From contig NW_019091515.1 of NCBI RefSeq assembly GCF_001949145.1, positions 511,930 through 575,929 on the forward strand: a stretch of 64,000 nucleotides of DNA, given 5' to 3'. Below, piece by piece: positions 36,708 through 48,217 of this stretch. Positions within the stretch are counted from its first letter, which is position 1; each line of letters opens with the position of its first letter. A program made the position numbers and the translations under genes. This DNA is from Acanthaster planci. Its lineage: Eukaryota > Echinodermata > Asteroidea > Valvatida > Acanthasteridae. The notes under the pieces are model-generated. The model worked only from the letters and a program-made list of their open reading frames with translations, was not told the origin of the DNA and made no database searches.

Positions 36708-36715
36708 CTTGGCAG

Positions 36716-37639
36716 GCGCAATCAGTCTGTTTGAGTAAATGTTGACCTCAAGATATTACTGCTAATCTGGCCTTAACAGCTAGGGATAGAGCTTGTAGAC
36801 CTCTGTCATATTACCTACTATTCCCGTGGATGGAAATGTTTGTTGAAGTCCCAGCGTCACCCTTGGTTGGGTTTCATAATTTTACCCCAGAATATACATT
36901 GTGCATATGGCCCATTACTTTGTAAGAGGGTCGTATCTTCATTAAGATCGTGCCTTGGTGTTTCTCATTTAGTGTTCTGATTGCTGGCAAGAGTATTTGT
37001 TATTTGGTGAATTAAGACCTGTGCATACTTCGCGCGAAAGCGAACGCGAATATGTGATGTCTAATCAAATATTTGCGCTGCTTATTTGTAAAAGATGAAC
37101 ACATTTCGACTCGAGCGGAATTTTTGTTGCAAATTTTCCGTGACATCAAATTCGTTTACGCTTCTGCAGTCTGAACCGGCCTTTACTCTTTTGCTGTTGC
37201 ACTGACGACCAGCGATAATTGCACCAGCCACTGGTGGGCAAAAATGGACTGATGGGGAAAGAACAGAACCTGTTGTCAAGGTCCTTGCCATTAGATACGG
37301 CAAGCAAGCCTGTTTAGGATGTGAGTTGTGGCCTACCCAATGCACTTGAATTGTAGTTATGTGTTAGAGTTGTATGGGTGAATGTGTCAGTGGGAAACAT
37401 AAAAGTGCATGCACACTGGGCGCCCCTTTAAAAGTAACCAGAAAGCCCTCTTCCCAGAATATTCCCTCGATCGCAAATGAAGGAACCAAATATGAGAGCA
37501 CCTGCGAATTTCAAATGAATTAAAAACTGGATCCTTCGTGTCGAGGCAGCACCCCCTCTCCCCCCTTCACTCGTTTCACCTTTACCCCTGCGCATCCCCA
37601 GATGATGAGTTGATGCCTGTGAGAAGGTTTGGCACCCGC
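36716..37639. other. Non-coding stretch, nothing recognised
   Basis: Unique AT-rich sequence without repeats or splice-bounded frames. Confidence 0.45.
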
Positions 37640-37900
37640 GGGGGGGAAGAGAGCAGAGGTGTTAGTCTGCGGTGACATAACGTGTGAATAATTCAGTGGG
37701 GCCCCTAATTTATTGGCCACAAATGTTGCCGGTTGCGGAGTGTCGGCGAGGCTCCCCCCCGTACATGTTCCTGCCACCTTCTCGGCTCCGCCGCAAGACT
37801 GCTGATGACGATGCCGCCAGTTATTATCATTTCATTCCTCTCTTTTTTTTGGCCTTCCTTGCAATAATAATAAAGTGCAGATGATAAATCTTGCACAGCG
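37640..37900. promoter_or_regulatory. Possible conserved non-coding block
   Basis: Complex sequence with GTGACATAACGTGTGAATAATTCAG, GGGGCCCCTAATTTATTGGCC (a GGCC-bounded AT core) and CAATAATAATAAAG words. No coding frame is supported. Low confidence, by appearance. Confidence 0.25.
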
Positions 37901-40611
37901 CCCCCCCCCCGTGAAATGCCTTGGGCACCTCAGAGAGACAAGAATATTCAGGTTATCCCAATAATAAATCTTGAGAATTGAGTTGGGAAATGTGTATGAA
38001 TAAGGAAAAGGTGATCTCAGCACCTTAATGTCTTTTGCCTTATCTAACTGCTGTTTTGTTTTTTTTGTTTTTTTTTGATGTATTGATTAATAATTATTAA
38101 CATCCTACGATTTGGCCAGTCCTATGCATGGAAATTTATACTCGGCAAAAATGTTGTAGTATTGTCTGAAGTTAAGGCAAAGCTGAAGATTTTGGCATAT
38201 TCAGAAAGTTTTCTAACCCCTCAAAGTGTCTGAGGTTTCATGATAGATTTGAAGGCTGTTTGTGGTCCAGTATGCATTCAAATTGTGCCTTGCAAAGGAA
38301 ATTTGACAGCCGTGGAACATATGCTGTAGAATTTGCCTGGCTTGTGTTGAACTTCATACTTGCTGGCAGTACATCACAGATTCTAATTTACATTTCAATT
38401 GAATTAGGACCAAGTATGATCTGGCATTTTACAAGCCACGAAACTTTTATACATGCACATGCATGCATTACAATGCCACATGATGTCACTCACTGTATCA
38501 GCACAGGCGTATTGTTTACAAGCAGGCAAGTCATGCAGAGAAAGCCTGGTCCATTTAAAATTAATTGCGATACACAAACACATCCAAATGCTGTCCTCTG
38601 GTTTCCTCCAAGCTTGGTGTTTTCATTAAACTCCCTGATAGCCAGTGTCAGTGACCTTGTTGCCTCAATAGTGGCCAACCTCCCTTCCTCTCACAAACAG
38701 GCTGAAATCCATCTGCTCCCCACTGTCAAACCAGAGTGTCCAGTAACCCAAATAAACCCCCCAGGGGCTTTCATCTGGACTCTTTAGCCAAGCCCCTCCT
38801 CCCCACCTCCTTGTATGTATCTCTGCCATCCTTGTGGCAGGCATTGTACTCTTTTCATGCCCTCCTTTTACCTATCTTCCCCTCTGTCTCCATCTGCCCC
38901 CCCCAGTCCACAAAGCGTGACCTTAGAAAAGACAAGATACAAAGCGGGGGAGATATATGGTAGATCGTGTTCCTTTTCTGTCATGGAGTGGAGTAGAGGT
39001 TCTCATCGGTGGAAGAAGAGCACTTGTCCGGCTGTTGCATTCTTTCTCGAGCCCCCATCCCATTAAGAAAGGACTCAACCCCTGGAGAACCCCTTCAGTT
39101 TGCCAGAGATGAAAGCTGTCATCAGAGCCCGTCTGACCTCCAGTACCCTCTTGTCTGCATGCAGAAGGACTGAACCAGAGGGCTGTTTTTTTCAAATCCA
39201 GGATTTGTCTGGGGATGTATCTTCATCCCAGCTCTGGAATCCGTTTTAAACGTCCTCTGGAAACGGAGCGGAAATACCCAAAAAGATGGCTGGGGATTTT
39301 ATAAATAAACAAAATGGAGGCCCCTGTAGCTGAAGAGAAAAGCCATAGAGAACAGGATTCACAGCTGGACTCGTAAAGCCAAACCTTGAGACTGCAGCAA
39401 GCTCGAAAAACTCTTCTCTCCTCATTCAGGACCCAATATTATGGCAATGCTTCACAGTTAGCGCAAACATTGTGCTTACCAAACGTTGTGCTAACTGTAG
39501 CAGAAAAATCGCACTGCTGTTTGAGCACTTTTTCACAACTTGAGCAGGCTAATGGTTGTGCGTGCATGGAGATTTTGTATCGTTTTGTCACTGATGTAAA
39601 CAACTGTTTCCTCCGGGGTGAAACTTGCTTTTGCTATGCTTACTGTTAAATTATCTTGTCGGTGTGAAATGACGGAGGCTCTGTTCACACAAAAGCCAGC
39701 TGTGAATTTTGTCTGTGGAAGAAGTGTCAATTATTCTGATTGGGTTGGCAACACAAATGTGCATCATTTGCCATCCATTGTCAAGACTCGCTAAACAGTG
39801 TCACTAATGTCTCCTACATGCTTCTCTCTAATAAACAACAGTGTTGTCCCAGAGCCAGATAGACCACAGCACAGAGAGACCTTCTTACACCTCAGCAAGC
39901 TTTAGTATAGTCGTCTGATGAGGGTGGGGGACAAAACAGTACCCCCTGGGCTGGATCTAACTTCTTCCCCTCAGCAAATGAGGTCATCTTCCTCTCCCTT
40001 CTGTACAGTGGCAGGACCCAAATGAAATAAAGAGAAGCGATCCAGGTTCTGAATGCTAGCTGTGTGTCAGGGGGAACCAGCCGGTAATGGTGACACAATG
40101 GGAAGTGACAGGCCCAGCGTGAGCTCTCACCTTGATAAAGTAACCGGGCTGATTGCAGCCCCAGGGCATGTTTGCCACGTTTAAGCCATGCTTTTGGGTG
40201 GTTTACCCAATCACCTGCCTCAAGAAAGCGAACAAGGACTCTCCAACACCTAGACCAAGGAGTACTGCACAAGTTTGCATACCTAGTAGCTCTTAATTCG
40301 TACACCTGGGGTTTTCAGGGGAGTATTTCAATTAACATTTGAGGCACTAATAATGCTTTCGTGTTGGCAAGTAAGGTACAAGTCAGTAAGTGCTTTGTCG
40401 GTACCTATTTAGTCTGCAATTCATCAACTAGTCTTAGAGCACAGAAATGGCTTTATACTTTGTACAGCCATAATTATAGCAATCAAAACAATTGCTAATA
40501 CAATCAATACAACTGCTGTAAGTGATAAATGAAAACATTTCCCTCTTGTTGTAAATTGTAAGTTTGTACATTCCTGCCAGTAACTCTGTCTGCCCATATA
40601 AAATGGCGTTC
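37901..40611. other. Non-coding stretch
   Basis: AT-rich unique sequence with poly-C (37902-37911) and T-rich (38055-38078) runs. A short palindrome around TTAGCGCAAAC...TTGTGCTAACTG sits at 39457-39499. Two long open frames (38260-38787 plus, 39892-40305 minus) have no recognisable domains or splice context and look random. Confidence 0.4.
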
Positions 40612-40760
40612 ATTGACCATAACGAAAATAAAGGTCTATATGCTCATTTGATATGAAGTCAGGGCTCCAGACCAGGAACTTGGCAGTCGGTGACTGTAAT
40701 GAAAAGAAAGGTCCATAATATGCATGTTTGATGTGAAGTTGGGGCTTCAGTCCAGGAACT
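40612..40760. repeat. Diverged tandem duplication, period about 80 bp
   Basis: Two units share (C/T)AA(C/T)GAAAA(T/G)AAAGGTC, ATATGC, TTTGAT(A/G)TGAAGT, GGGCT(C/T)CAG and CCAGGAACT in the same order. The first unit ends at 40680 and the second at 40760. Confidence 0.75.
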
Positions 40761-40841
40761 CCCCACTTTGCATGGGCGAATACTACAAAGTGTTCTTAAT
40801 TGCTGTGTGTAGAATCCAGTGCATAATTGACAGTTCAATCC

Positions 40842-40986
40842 ATCAGGGATGAGATTTCTCAGCTTTTTAGCTGATTTAAGCTTTTTCTGTTTTGGATTTC
40901 AGCTTTTTTCCTCACTGGTTTCAGCTTCTTTATGCCTTCTCTCAGCTGTTTTAGCTATTTCATCACTGGTCAATTTCATCCCTGAT
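40842..40986. mobile_element. Short TIR element, ends ATCAGGGATGA
   Basis: A 145-bp element begins ATCAGGGATGAGATTT and ends with the complement of ATCAGGGATGAAATTG (14 of 16). The interior is dominated by AGCTG(A/T)TTTAGCT and TTTCAGCTT words that pair with each other. No clear target duplication and no coding capacity. It is a MITE-like element. Confidence 0.65.
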
Positions 40987-43900
40987 CCATTACCAATGTG
41001 TTCGCTGCTCACAGAATTTCGATTTTGGTTATGTGTTCCTGGTGTGCCTTTTCTTTTTTTTTTTTTTTTTAACTAACAAGGGGTAGGCATTTTGGGCCAT
41101 CGTAAAGATATGAATGCTATTCACCCTGGGAACATCTGGATCTCTGGGGTGGTTTTATGAGAGCGTTTAAAAGGTTTTTGCCTGCGTCTGGAGTTTGAGC
41201 TGAATAGATGGCTTGCTGAATCCTTTTTCGGTTGGCTATTAATTGTTAAGTTGCCCGAAATGATCAGAATATGTTGCAGTATGGAATCAGCGGCGTGGAA
41301 ACGAAAGGCTTTAATAAATTAAACTGGATCACACTGTTATTTCGCTTGTGGCATTGTGCCCTATATGATAACATACATGTACACATGCATGTACATGCAA
41401 ACCACAGTTATGTTTGACACTTGTATCAAAAATTCAGTTTTGGAGAAAGGGCAGTTTGTTCAGTTTTTTTTTTTTTTTGGTTTACCGCTAGATGGTCTGC
41501 CCATGGAGCCATGGTGTAATGCCTTGCAGGGTAGTATAATGAAACAGTGGGGTGCAGCGAGCGAGGAACAGAAAATGGATGACAGTCTTGACCTTGGGCA
41601 TTACATGTAGATAGGTCTATTTTGGGATTTCGTTGGTCACTTTTGTGTGGCTGGTATTTTGTACCTTTACTCTGATTGGTGGAAATCACATTCGAGCCAC
41701 TAGTTCCCCGCGTAAATTATGCATGCATTTGTCAGTCCGGTATTTACTTCGAGGAATCAAGAGCTAAAGTGATGTCTTAATACAAGTCTGACACCCACAA
41801 CATCCATCGGGAGATTCAGCATTTACAAAAAAGACGGGCACCAGACGTTTACAAAAGGGGTCAACCCAAATTGAGGTGAACTTAACATATATATACAGGG
41901 CATATTTTAGGGAGTAATTTGTGTCTTTAAACTTGTTAAATAACCATAGTTAAATAGTCCATCTTCAATAATTACTCTATAATTGCTTAAAGCTACAATT
42001 ATTTGTTGTTTCTTATAGTAATATGTATGTATGTTTGTTTAAGGGCATGCCTAACTCAAGCTTTGCTTTTAAGGTGTTGCCATCTCTTCTGGCATATATA
42101 TGTCTTTTAGACTTGTCTTATTATTATTATTTCTGCCACGGGAGGAAATAAATGTGTGTGTCACTGACTGATGGACATGTTGACAGCAAAAGAAACCAAC
42201 CAAGCAAAATGAAAGGTACATTGTGTAATAAAAAAAACTACAAAAATGGAAAGGGAGGGATGGGGGATCCACCAGATCTTCCACCCTCCCCCAGCTTGAT
42301 GTGTTACAAACATCCATTCGTGGTATGACGTTAGTGGCGGGTAGTCAAGCCCAACCCTTCCCATATTGCCTTGCGGCAGCTATTTGCATGACAGCACCAG
42401 AGGCGATGGGGTGATTTTCAAATTAAAACTGCCATCAGTTCCGACACGGTCGGCCACCAATGACAGATCAATGTTATCTGCATTTATTGTAGCGTGCGTC
42501 GCTGTAATGAAGTTTCCTGTTTCACGCTTTGTCTTCTGCGCCGCCAGGGGCAGAAATCAGATAACAACGCCTTTGATTTCTGCTCAGAGGGGTGGATATT
42601 CATCCCTGTCACCAAGGGGGGGAAAAATATGCTCTTAACTCATCCAAGTCAGGCCTTCTTTAAATGTCAAAAACTTCTGCCGTGTTGAATTAAAATTGAC
42701 TTGCGTTCTTAGATGGAGGCAGAGACCGTATTGCTGCTTAAAAAAATATCCCTTGTCAGTGGAGTAGGGTAGATTGTTTTTAAGTTTGATGTCTCACCAA
42801 CTTCATAGAAATGTTAATATAAAACTGTAAATATTTCTTTTCCAGTAAGTAAGCGGACAGCTGCATTTGCGTGTTTGATGATTCAACACTTCATTCCAGC
42901 ACTGAGCTGAATTAAACATGGCGGAGTGTTGTTGGAAGGAACTTGTAATTTGCAAGATGACACGATAACAGGGAATGCAGAGGCCTACTTTTTTTTTTTT
43001 TTAAATTGGGAGTCCGAGTTGGAAAACAAGCCTTGAACTGCCAACAGGATATCAGGACAGAGAAAGAGCAAATTTTATGTGAACGTTTTTGTCGCATTTG
43101 CTTGAGCAATTTTCACAATTTTAGAAATTTGATTTATTAGGCTAGAAGTACTTGTGCCTTTTCTTATTCTTCATCCTTCAAATGCACTTTTCCCAGTCTC
43201 CTTGTCCTTTGATTTGCATGGACAGCATTTGACAATGTATTGAACAATTTCAACACCCTTCTCCCCTGGGAGGGAGGTTGTTGTTTGCCCCTGTACATTC
43301 CCCCTTCCCCATGTGACATCCTCTTCCTTTTCATGTTTGTCCATTGTGAGTTCATTCACAGGTTTCATGTGTGCGTCCTGACAAGTAATGTACAAAAAAA
43401 CACCCCGTGTGAGTTGTACAGAGGATCAGAAAAAAGTGTCCGCACGTTGGCTTAGCTTGAAGAAGAAATGTTTTCCCTCATGTGTGGAAGATATTTTCCC
43501 ACTTATATCAAAAGGTGTGAAAATGTCTTACCCACTGTGGGAAATCTAAGTGTGAAAGGAGTTCCCATTTGCAGGTTACGCACATATTTCAGTTCCAATG
43601 TTCTGTATGTGTAGACATCGCAGGAAAAAAAAGCAACATTCCCAAAGGTAATGTATCAATGTCACAGACTGTGTATATGCTTGTAGAGGTCCAGACAGTC
43701 CGGCATTGAGGAGACAGTTTCTTTTGTCAGGATATTTGGGGCTGACTTGTAGGGACAAAACTTTGTCCCAACAAAGAGATTGTCCCCGAAGTAACCACAT
43801 TCAACACGCATGTACGCGCAGAGCCCCTTCGGTGCCTATGTGTGAAAATACAAATGTAAATTCCCTATGCTGTAGGTGCATCACGGAGGGGGAGGGCAAG

Positions 43901-44792
43901 GAGATACTCCCCTCAAGATGAAAAAAAAACAGATATAAACTTGACTGCCCCCTTCCTCAGGGGAAAAACTGGCACTGTCCATGCCTCGTTGTTAGAAGAC
44001 CCTGTATTGTACATGTACATGCACATGTTGTTACATGTATTTGTCCCAGTCAGCCTTTTGCAATATCCGAATGCCGCCGCGCACACTTAGCACAGTGTTC
44101 GCACTTCGTATGCGTGTATCTGGTTTTTTTTTTAACTGTTACCCAATTGTTAGGAAATGCACAAATTGCCCAAGAATTATTGATAGTGGATTGGTAAAGC
44201 AGATGTAGTGGCACCAGCTGTGGAGTCATCAAATGGACCGCTCATCAGTCGTATTATTGAATTACATGCACATTTTGCAATCAGTTGGATGCTTGGTGGA
44301 AGTGTCTTTGCAGACTTGTAGCCGAGGTCACATGCTAAGAAGTACATGCACAGCCTGTGTCATACCGCATGTTCATAGAGACATATTGTTGTGGGCACAA
44401 TTTTCCCCTTTTCTGATAACCAATAACCTATTAGTTCTTAAGTTACTGTACATATTAAGTTACATAAATGGCACCCAATTGATATCTTGCACCTCTGAGT
44501 TTGATGCAAGTGCCCGGTTTGTTGACTTTGCAAGTTTGTTTTTATATATCTTCTGGCTTCAGCAATGTATCTATTACCATTGTTGGTAATATTTTATTCG
44601 AACAAAGTATGGCGCATCTGCTAATTTTCACACGGTGGGCTTGTTCTCAGAAGAGACACTGCAAAAGTGAACTCATTATATGTTCACGGACATTTGGACA
44701 GGAACTAAAAGTTCTTGCCAGAAGAATTGTGTTTATTACATCGGATATTAGTGGCCTTATTAAATTTTGGGAATTAATTGGTCTCATTGCAG
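40987..44792. other. Intron (continues upstream), non-coding
   Basis: AT-rich sequence ending in the acceptor TCATTGCAG of the exon at 44793. It holds poly-T runs (41051-41068, 41465-41477, 42990-43002), ACATGTACATG words (41376-41400, 44012-44025) and CNE-like sequence around 42340-42620. No exon is supported. Confidence 0.5.
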
Positions 44793-44900
44793 AACCGGTC
44801 TCCTCATCGTGGATTCCTGCCTAGTGGAGACAAAAACACAAGGCCTATAGCTGCAAACGGCAACACCAATCGACCCAACTCACAAGATCCGTCAAGCGAC
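44793..44900 (+). CDS. AUTS2-family protein, internal exon (108 bp, 36 codons)
   Basis: The sequence shows a clear acceptor (GGTCTCATTGCAG), an open 36-codon stretch and a consensus donor GAC|GTAAGT. It starts and ends in phase 0. The peptide runs from NRSPHRGFLPSGDKN through RPIAANGNTNRPN to SQDPSSD. It is polar, Ser/Asn/Pro-rich and has no folded domain, like the disordered N-terminal half of AUTS2/FBRSL1. On its own the peptide is not diagnostic; the assignment rests on splicing in frame to the next two exons, where the AUTS2-like GYM-CDSENED motif appears. AUTS2 proteins act in the nucleus with a non-canonical Polycomb PRC1 complex that activates transcription, and in neurons also in cytoskeletal control. 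The upstream exon is not identified, so the preceding intron is long. Confidence 0.6.
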
Positions 44901-46306
44901 GTAAGTAACCCTTTCACTCGGACGTGGAGGTGTAGGGGGAGAACAGCACTTGAGTTGTCATTTTGAAAGGTTAATTCCATTGCAGGTTTTTCTGCCTGAC
45001 TATCTGGAGTCATTTTTCCTCGTGCCCAAACCTTGGGACATCAGCTGCCATTTTCACAAAACTTGGCATAGTTTTGCACCATTCATAAGCCTTAATGCCA
45101 ACTGGTGACCGAAGGGGGAAAGTGGGTCATTTCCCCCTTTCTATAGTTTTCCGACTGGGGACCTGTCCCCCCTCCCACACACACAGACACACACTTTTGG
45201 CAGGTCCTATAATAGGTTGGGGATACTTGATGCCTGATGTTTTCCTAATTAGTCCCCTTTGAAAATCATTCTGTCGCTGCTGCTTATGCCTCAAACTTCG
45301 GAGGAACTTTGCACAGTACGCAGAGCTGTATACAGGAGAGCAGTGCCAACTTCAGACATTAGAACCAAAATGGCTGTTCATTTTGTGTGCAGTGCCGCAT
45401 GCAGCTGCTGTGTGCTAAATGTCCATGTGCACTGATGCATAGTCCGCCATTTTGGTTCCAATACTTGAGACGTTCATGCCGCAACTCTCTCTCTATGAGC
45501 AGCTCTGACTGCACACAATATGGCCGATTTCATTAGCATTGGCTTTGTTGTGCATTTGAATTATATTAACATTTAACATCTTTGATGCAACGGTTATTCT
45601 TGCTGTGCTACAGCAGTCAATAAACAGTGGTCAAATTAGCTCCGCCCACCATTTTGGATATACATGTACATGTATACTTTTGTCTTTTCTTTATTGGAAC
45701 TGATCAGTGAATTTCAAATTTTCTCACAACCTTTCTCTCAACAAAATTGTCCATCCCCTCCTAAAAACAAATTGGTGGATTTCTCATAGAACCCGGATAA
45801 ATGAGTAGGGATGAGCCTTACAGCGAGCACAGTTTGTAAAATATCCATTTCCAGTTCAGTGCAGTTGGTACCACCTAAAAGCACCGCTGTTAGCTGTTGT
45901 GCAAGTTGCAGACATACGCAGTGGGTAATTTGGTGACATGTGCCATAAATTGTGGCACAACTGGCCCGATAAAAATTAGACATTACATGTACAAGTGAAG
46001 TTACGCCAACTACATTGTAGTTAAAGTTATTGTGCAATTGGCTGCAGGCTCAGTGTGCAGGACAGCCATAAATCCCCTAAGATGTTGCTAATGGGTATCA
46101 AATATCTGCAGAATCAGGAAAATGTTATCGTTGACGATTGCACATTTTGTTGTATTGTTGGGAGGAGGGGGTTGCAGATTCAGGGTCTTCAGCCATTTAA
46201 TTTTCACGATGGCATGCCTTGGGCACCAGTGCTGTCAGGTAGTCCGCTTTATAATATATAATAGCACTTTATAATAGCGTACGGTGCTGTATTACTGAAT
46301 AGTAAT

Positions 46307-46380
46307 ACCATTTAGTCTCACCCTAGATATTACTATTTAGTCTCACTCCAGATATTACCATTTAGTCTCACTCTAGTATC
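46307..46380. repeat. 25-bp tandem repeat, three units
   Basis: Three units of AC(C/T)ATTTAGTCTCAC(C/T)C(T/C)AGATATT with few substitutions, the last slightly truncated at TAGTAT. Confidence 0.9.
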
Positions 46381-47244
46381 CTCTGTATGTCTTGGTTTTG
46401 CATTTTTGGAGTAGCGAAATGTTGCTTTATTTTTCTTTCCTTTTTTTTGCTCAGTCAAGTGCTGTTTTCTGGTCCATTGTGGAAGGGCTTTTTTTCGTTC
46501 TTTTTTTTGCAGATTGCTTTTGGTTTGGTTTTTACAGTCAACTTCAACCTGTGCCATTTTGGGGCAGAATGTTGTCACTATAAGATATTTTTGACCAATT
46601 TGTAAACCAATCCTTGATGAAAATCAGTATGCAGACACAGCTTCCAGTCCTTCAAAATAGTCTTCACTCTGGTAGCACGTATGTTGAACCCACTGCCCCC
46701 AAAATGACTCACCCTCGCACTGGTTTACAGTGCTAGCCCCTCAATTTAGTGACCCCCAATAGAACAACAAACAACCTTCCACCACACCATATCTCCCCCC
46801 TTTTTGTCATCGGACCTTGATATCCTGACCTCAACCCCCCTTCCAAAATGAGAAGCTCTTAGCGCAGTGTTGCATGCCGTTTAAGCCTCATCGATTCGCC
46901 AGTGATTACACGGTTATTTAACGTGACTGTCCAGGAGAGGGGCAGAGTTGCATACCGTCGTGGAGAAAGGGAAGGGAGAATGGCGAGAAATGTGTGACAA
47001 GTGCTATTGGCTGTTGAGTCACCTACGGGAGCAGCCATTTTGTGATTTTTTGCCCGCGAGGCGATCTGGCCATATACAGGAGTTCATTAATTGTTCGTTC
47101 GGTTGGGTTGTCAGTATTTCACGGCTGGGCACACTACAAGATCACATTTAGCCGAGAGGGGGAGGGGGGAAGAGATAGAGCAAAGAAGAAGAAAAAAGAA
47201 GAAAAAAAAATGCTGATAACACTGTCAATGTTGACACGATGCAG

Positions 47245-47380
47245 GCCTCACCGGAACTATTTTGTTGACGTGCCGCAGCTCGGCTGGGCAAGTGGCGATG
47301 ATGGGACGGGCTCATCACCAGATTATCAATATCCCGCCACTCCGTTCCCAGGTCCGGGGATGACAGGAATCGTGGGATAG
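47245..47380 (+). other. Coding-like segment ending in a stop (weak candidate)
   Basis: After GATGCAG the frame reads PHRNYFVDVPQLGWASGDDG, then TGSSPDYQYPATPFPGPGMT, GIVG and TAG. The composition is protein-like. However, the acceptor has a poor pyrimidine tract, and joining it to the phase-0 exon at 44900 gives an early stop. The minus strand is open across it too. It could be a terminal exon of another transcript or a conserved non-coding block. I do not recognise the peptide. Confidence 0.15.
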
Positions 47381-48007
47381 CTACCGCGGTTGTGTGTCCC
47401 ACAGCATTAACGATAATGTCAACAGTACTCTGTGGTACGGGACCCATTCAGTTTGTAAAGAATATTGTTTGTGGGGAATATTATGGAGGAGTGGAGATAA
47501 GGTACGATTACAAAGCTTGATTTATAAATGGTATCTGTGGCATGTGACAAGGCCAGATAGGGACAGGTATCCATTTTTGACACACGAGTGGAACAAAAAA
47601 GGTTTAACTGAGAAAGTGTTGATAGTGTACCTTGGCAAATTCACACAAGTCAGTCCTTGAGTAAAAATGTGTGGAATCTCATATTGGTAAACATAAAGGC
47701 AGTACATGTACACGTCAAAGTGCCTTGGTTTTCTGCAAAATAAGTGTTTTAAGATCTCTCCAAATTTCAAATGCCAAGCTTGTTAGCAGAGATGGAATAC
47801 GTGATATCATCTTTTTCAGGCAACAGTGTGTTGCCATATGTGATTGGAATTGATGTACAGGGGACGGGGAGGTAAGGTTGGGAATGCTCAAGTGAATAAT
47901 TCACATGCCCTGTATTTCATGCTAAAAGCCATTTGTTTGAAAGAGTATCCATGTACATGACCCACTTGGAATAAAATTGCAGAAAACAATTTCCGTTTGA
48001 TTCTTAC

Positions 48008-48217
48008 CTGAGTCCCCCCTGGAGGGGGATCCTGTACGACATATCCTCCTTCCTCCTGAAAATAAATGTAGAAAATAGTACAGGATGGAATTCGGAAAAA
48101 GGCATCTGGACGGTAGGCTACAGCGGGCAAACGATATTGAGCATTCTGTTCCTCCCAACGCGGCATCGTGAACCCAGGCGAAGGGCTATAAGGTAGCATT
48201 CGCCGGGGCGTAGGGGA
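48008..48217 (-). CDS. Candidate antisense exon, unknown protein (210 bp)
   Basis: Read on the minus strand there is an acceptor GTTCCCCCAG (48219-48218), then 70 open codons, then CAG|GTAAGA (donor at 48007). Length is a multiple of three and both ends are phase 0. The peptide begins SPTPRRMLPYSPSPGFTMPR, is Pro/Tyr/Arg-rich, has a short hydrophobic CTIFYIYF patch and ends EEGGYVVQDPPPGGTQ. A second good acceptor (ATTTATTTTCAG) lies at 48056, just before EEGGY, so the exon may instead be the 48-bp 48008-48055. I do not recognise the product. It would belong to a gene nested antisense in the intron, but no partner exon was found, so chance is a real alternative. Confidence 0.3.

Noticed and set aside
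38260-38787. 175-codon plus-strand open frame
   Set aside because: No recognisable domain, AT-rich random-like composition, no splice borders.
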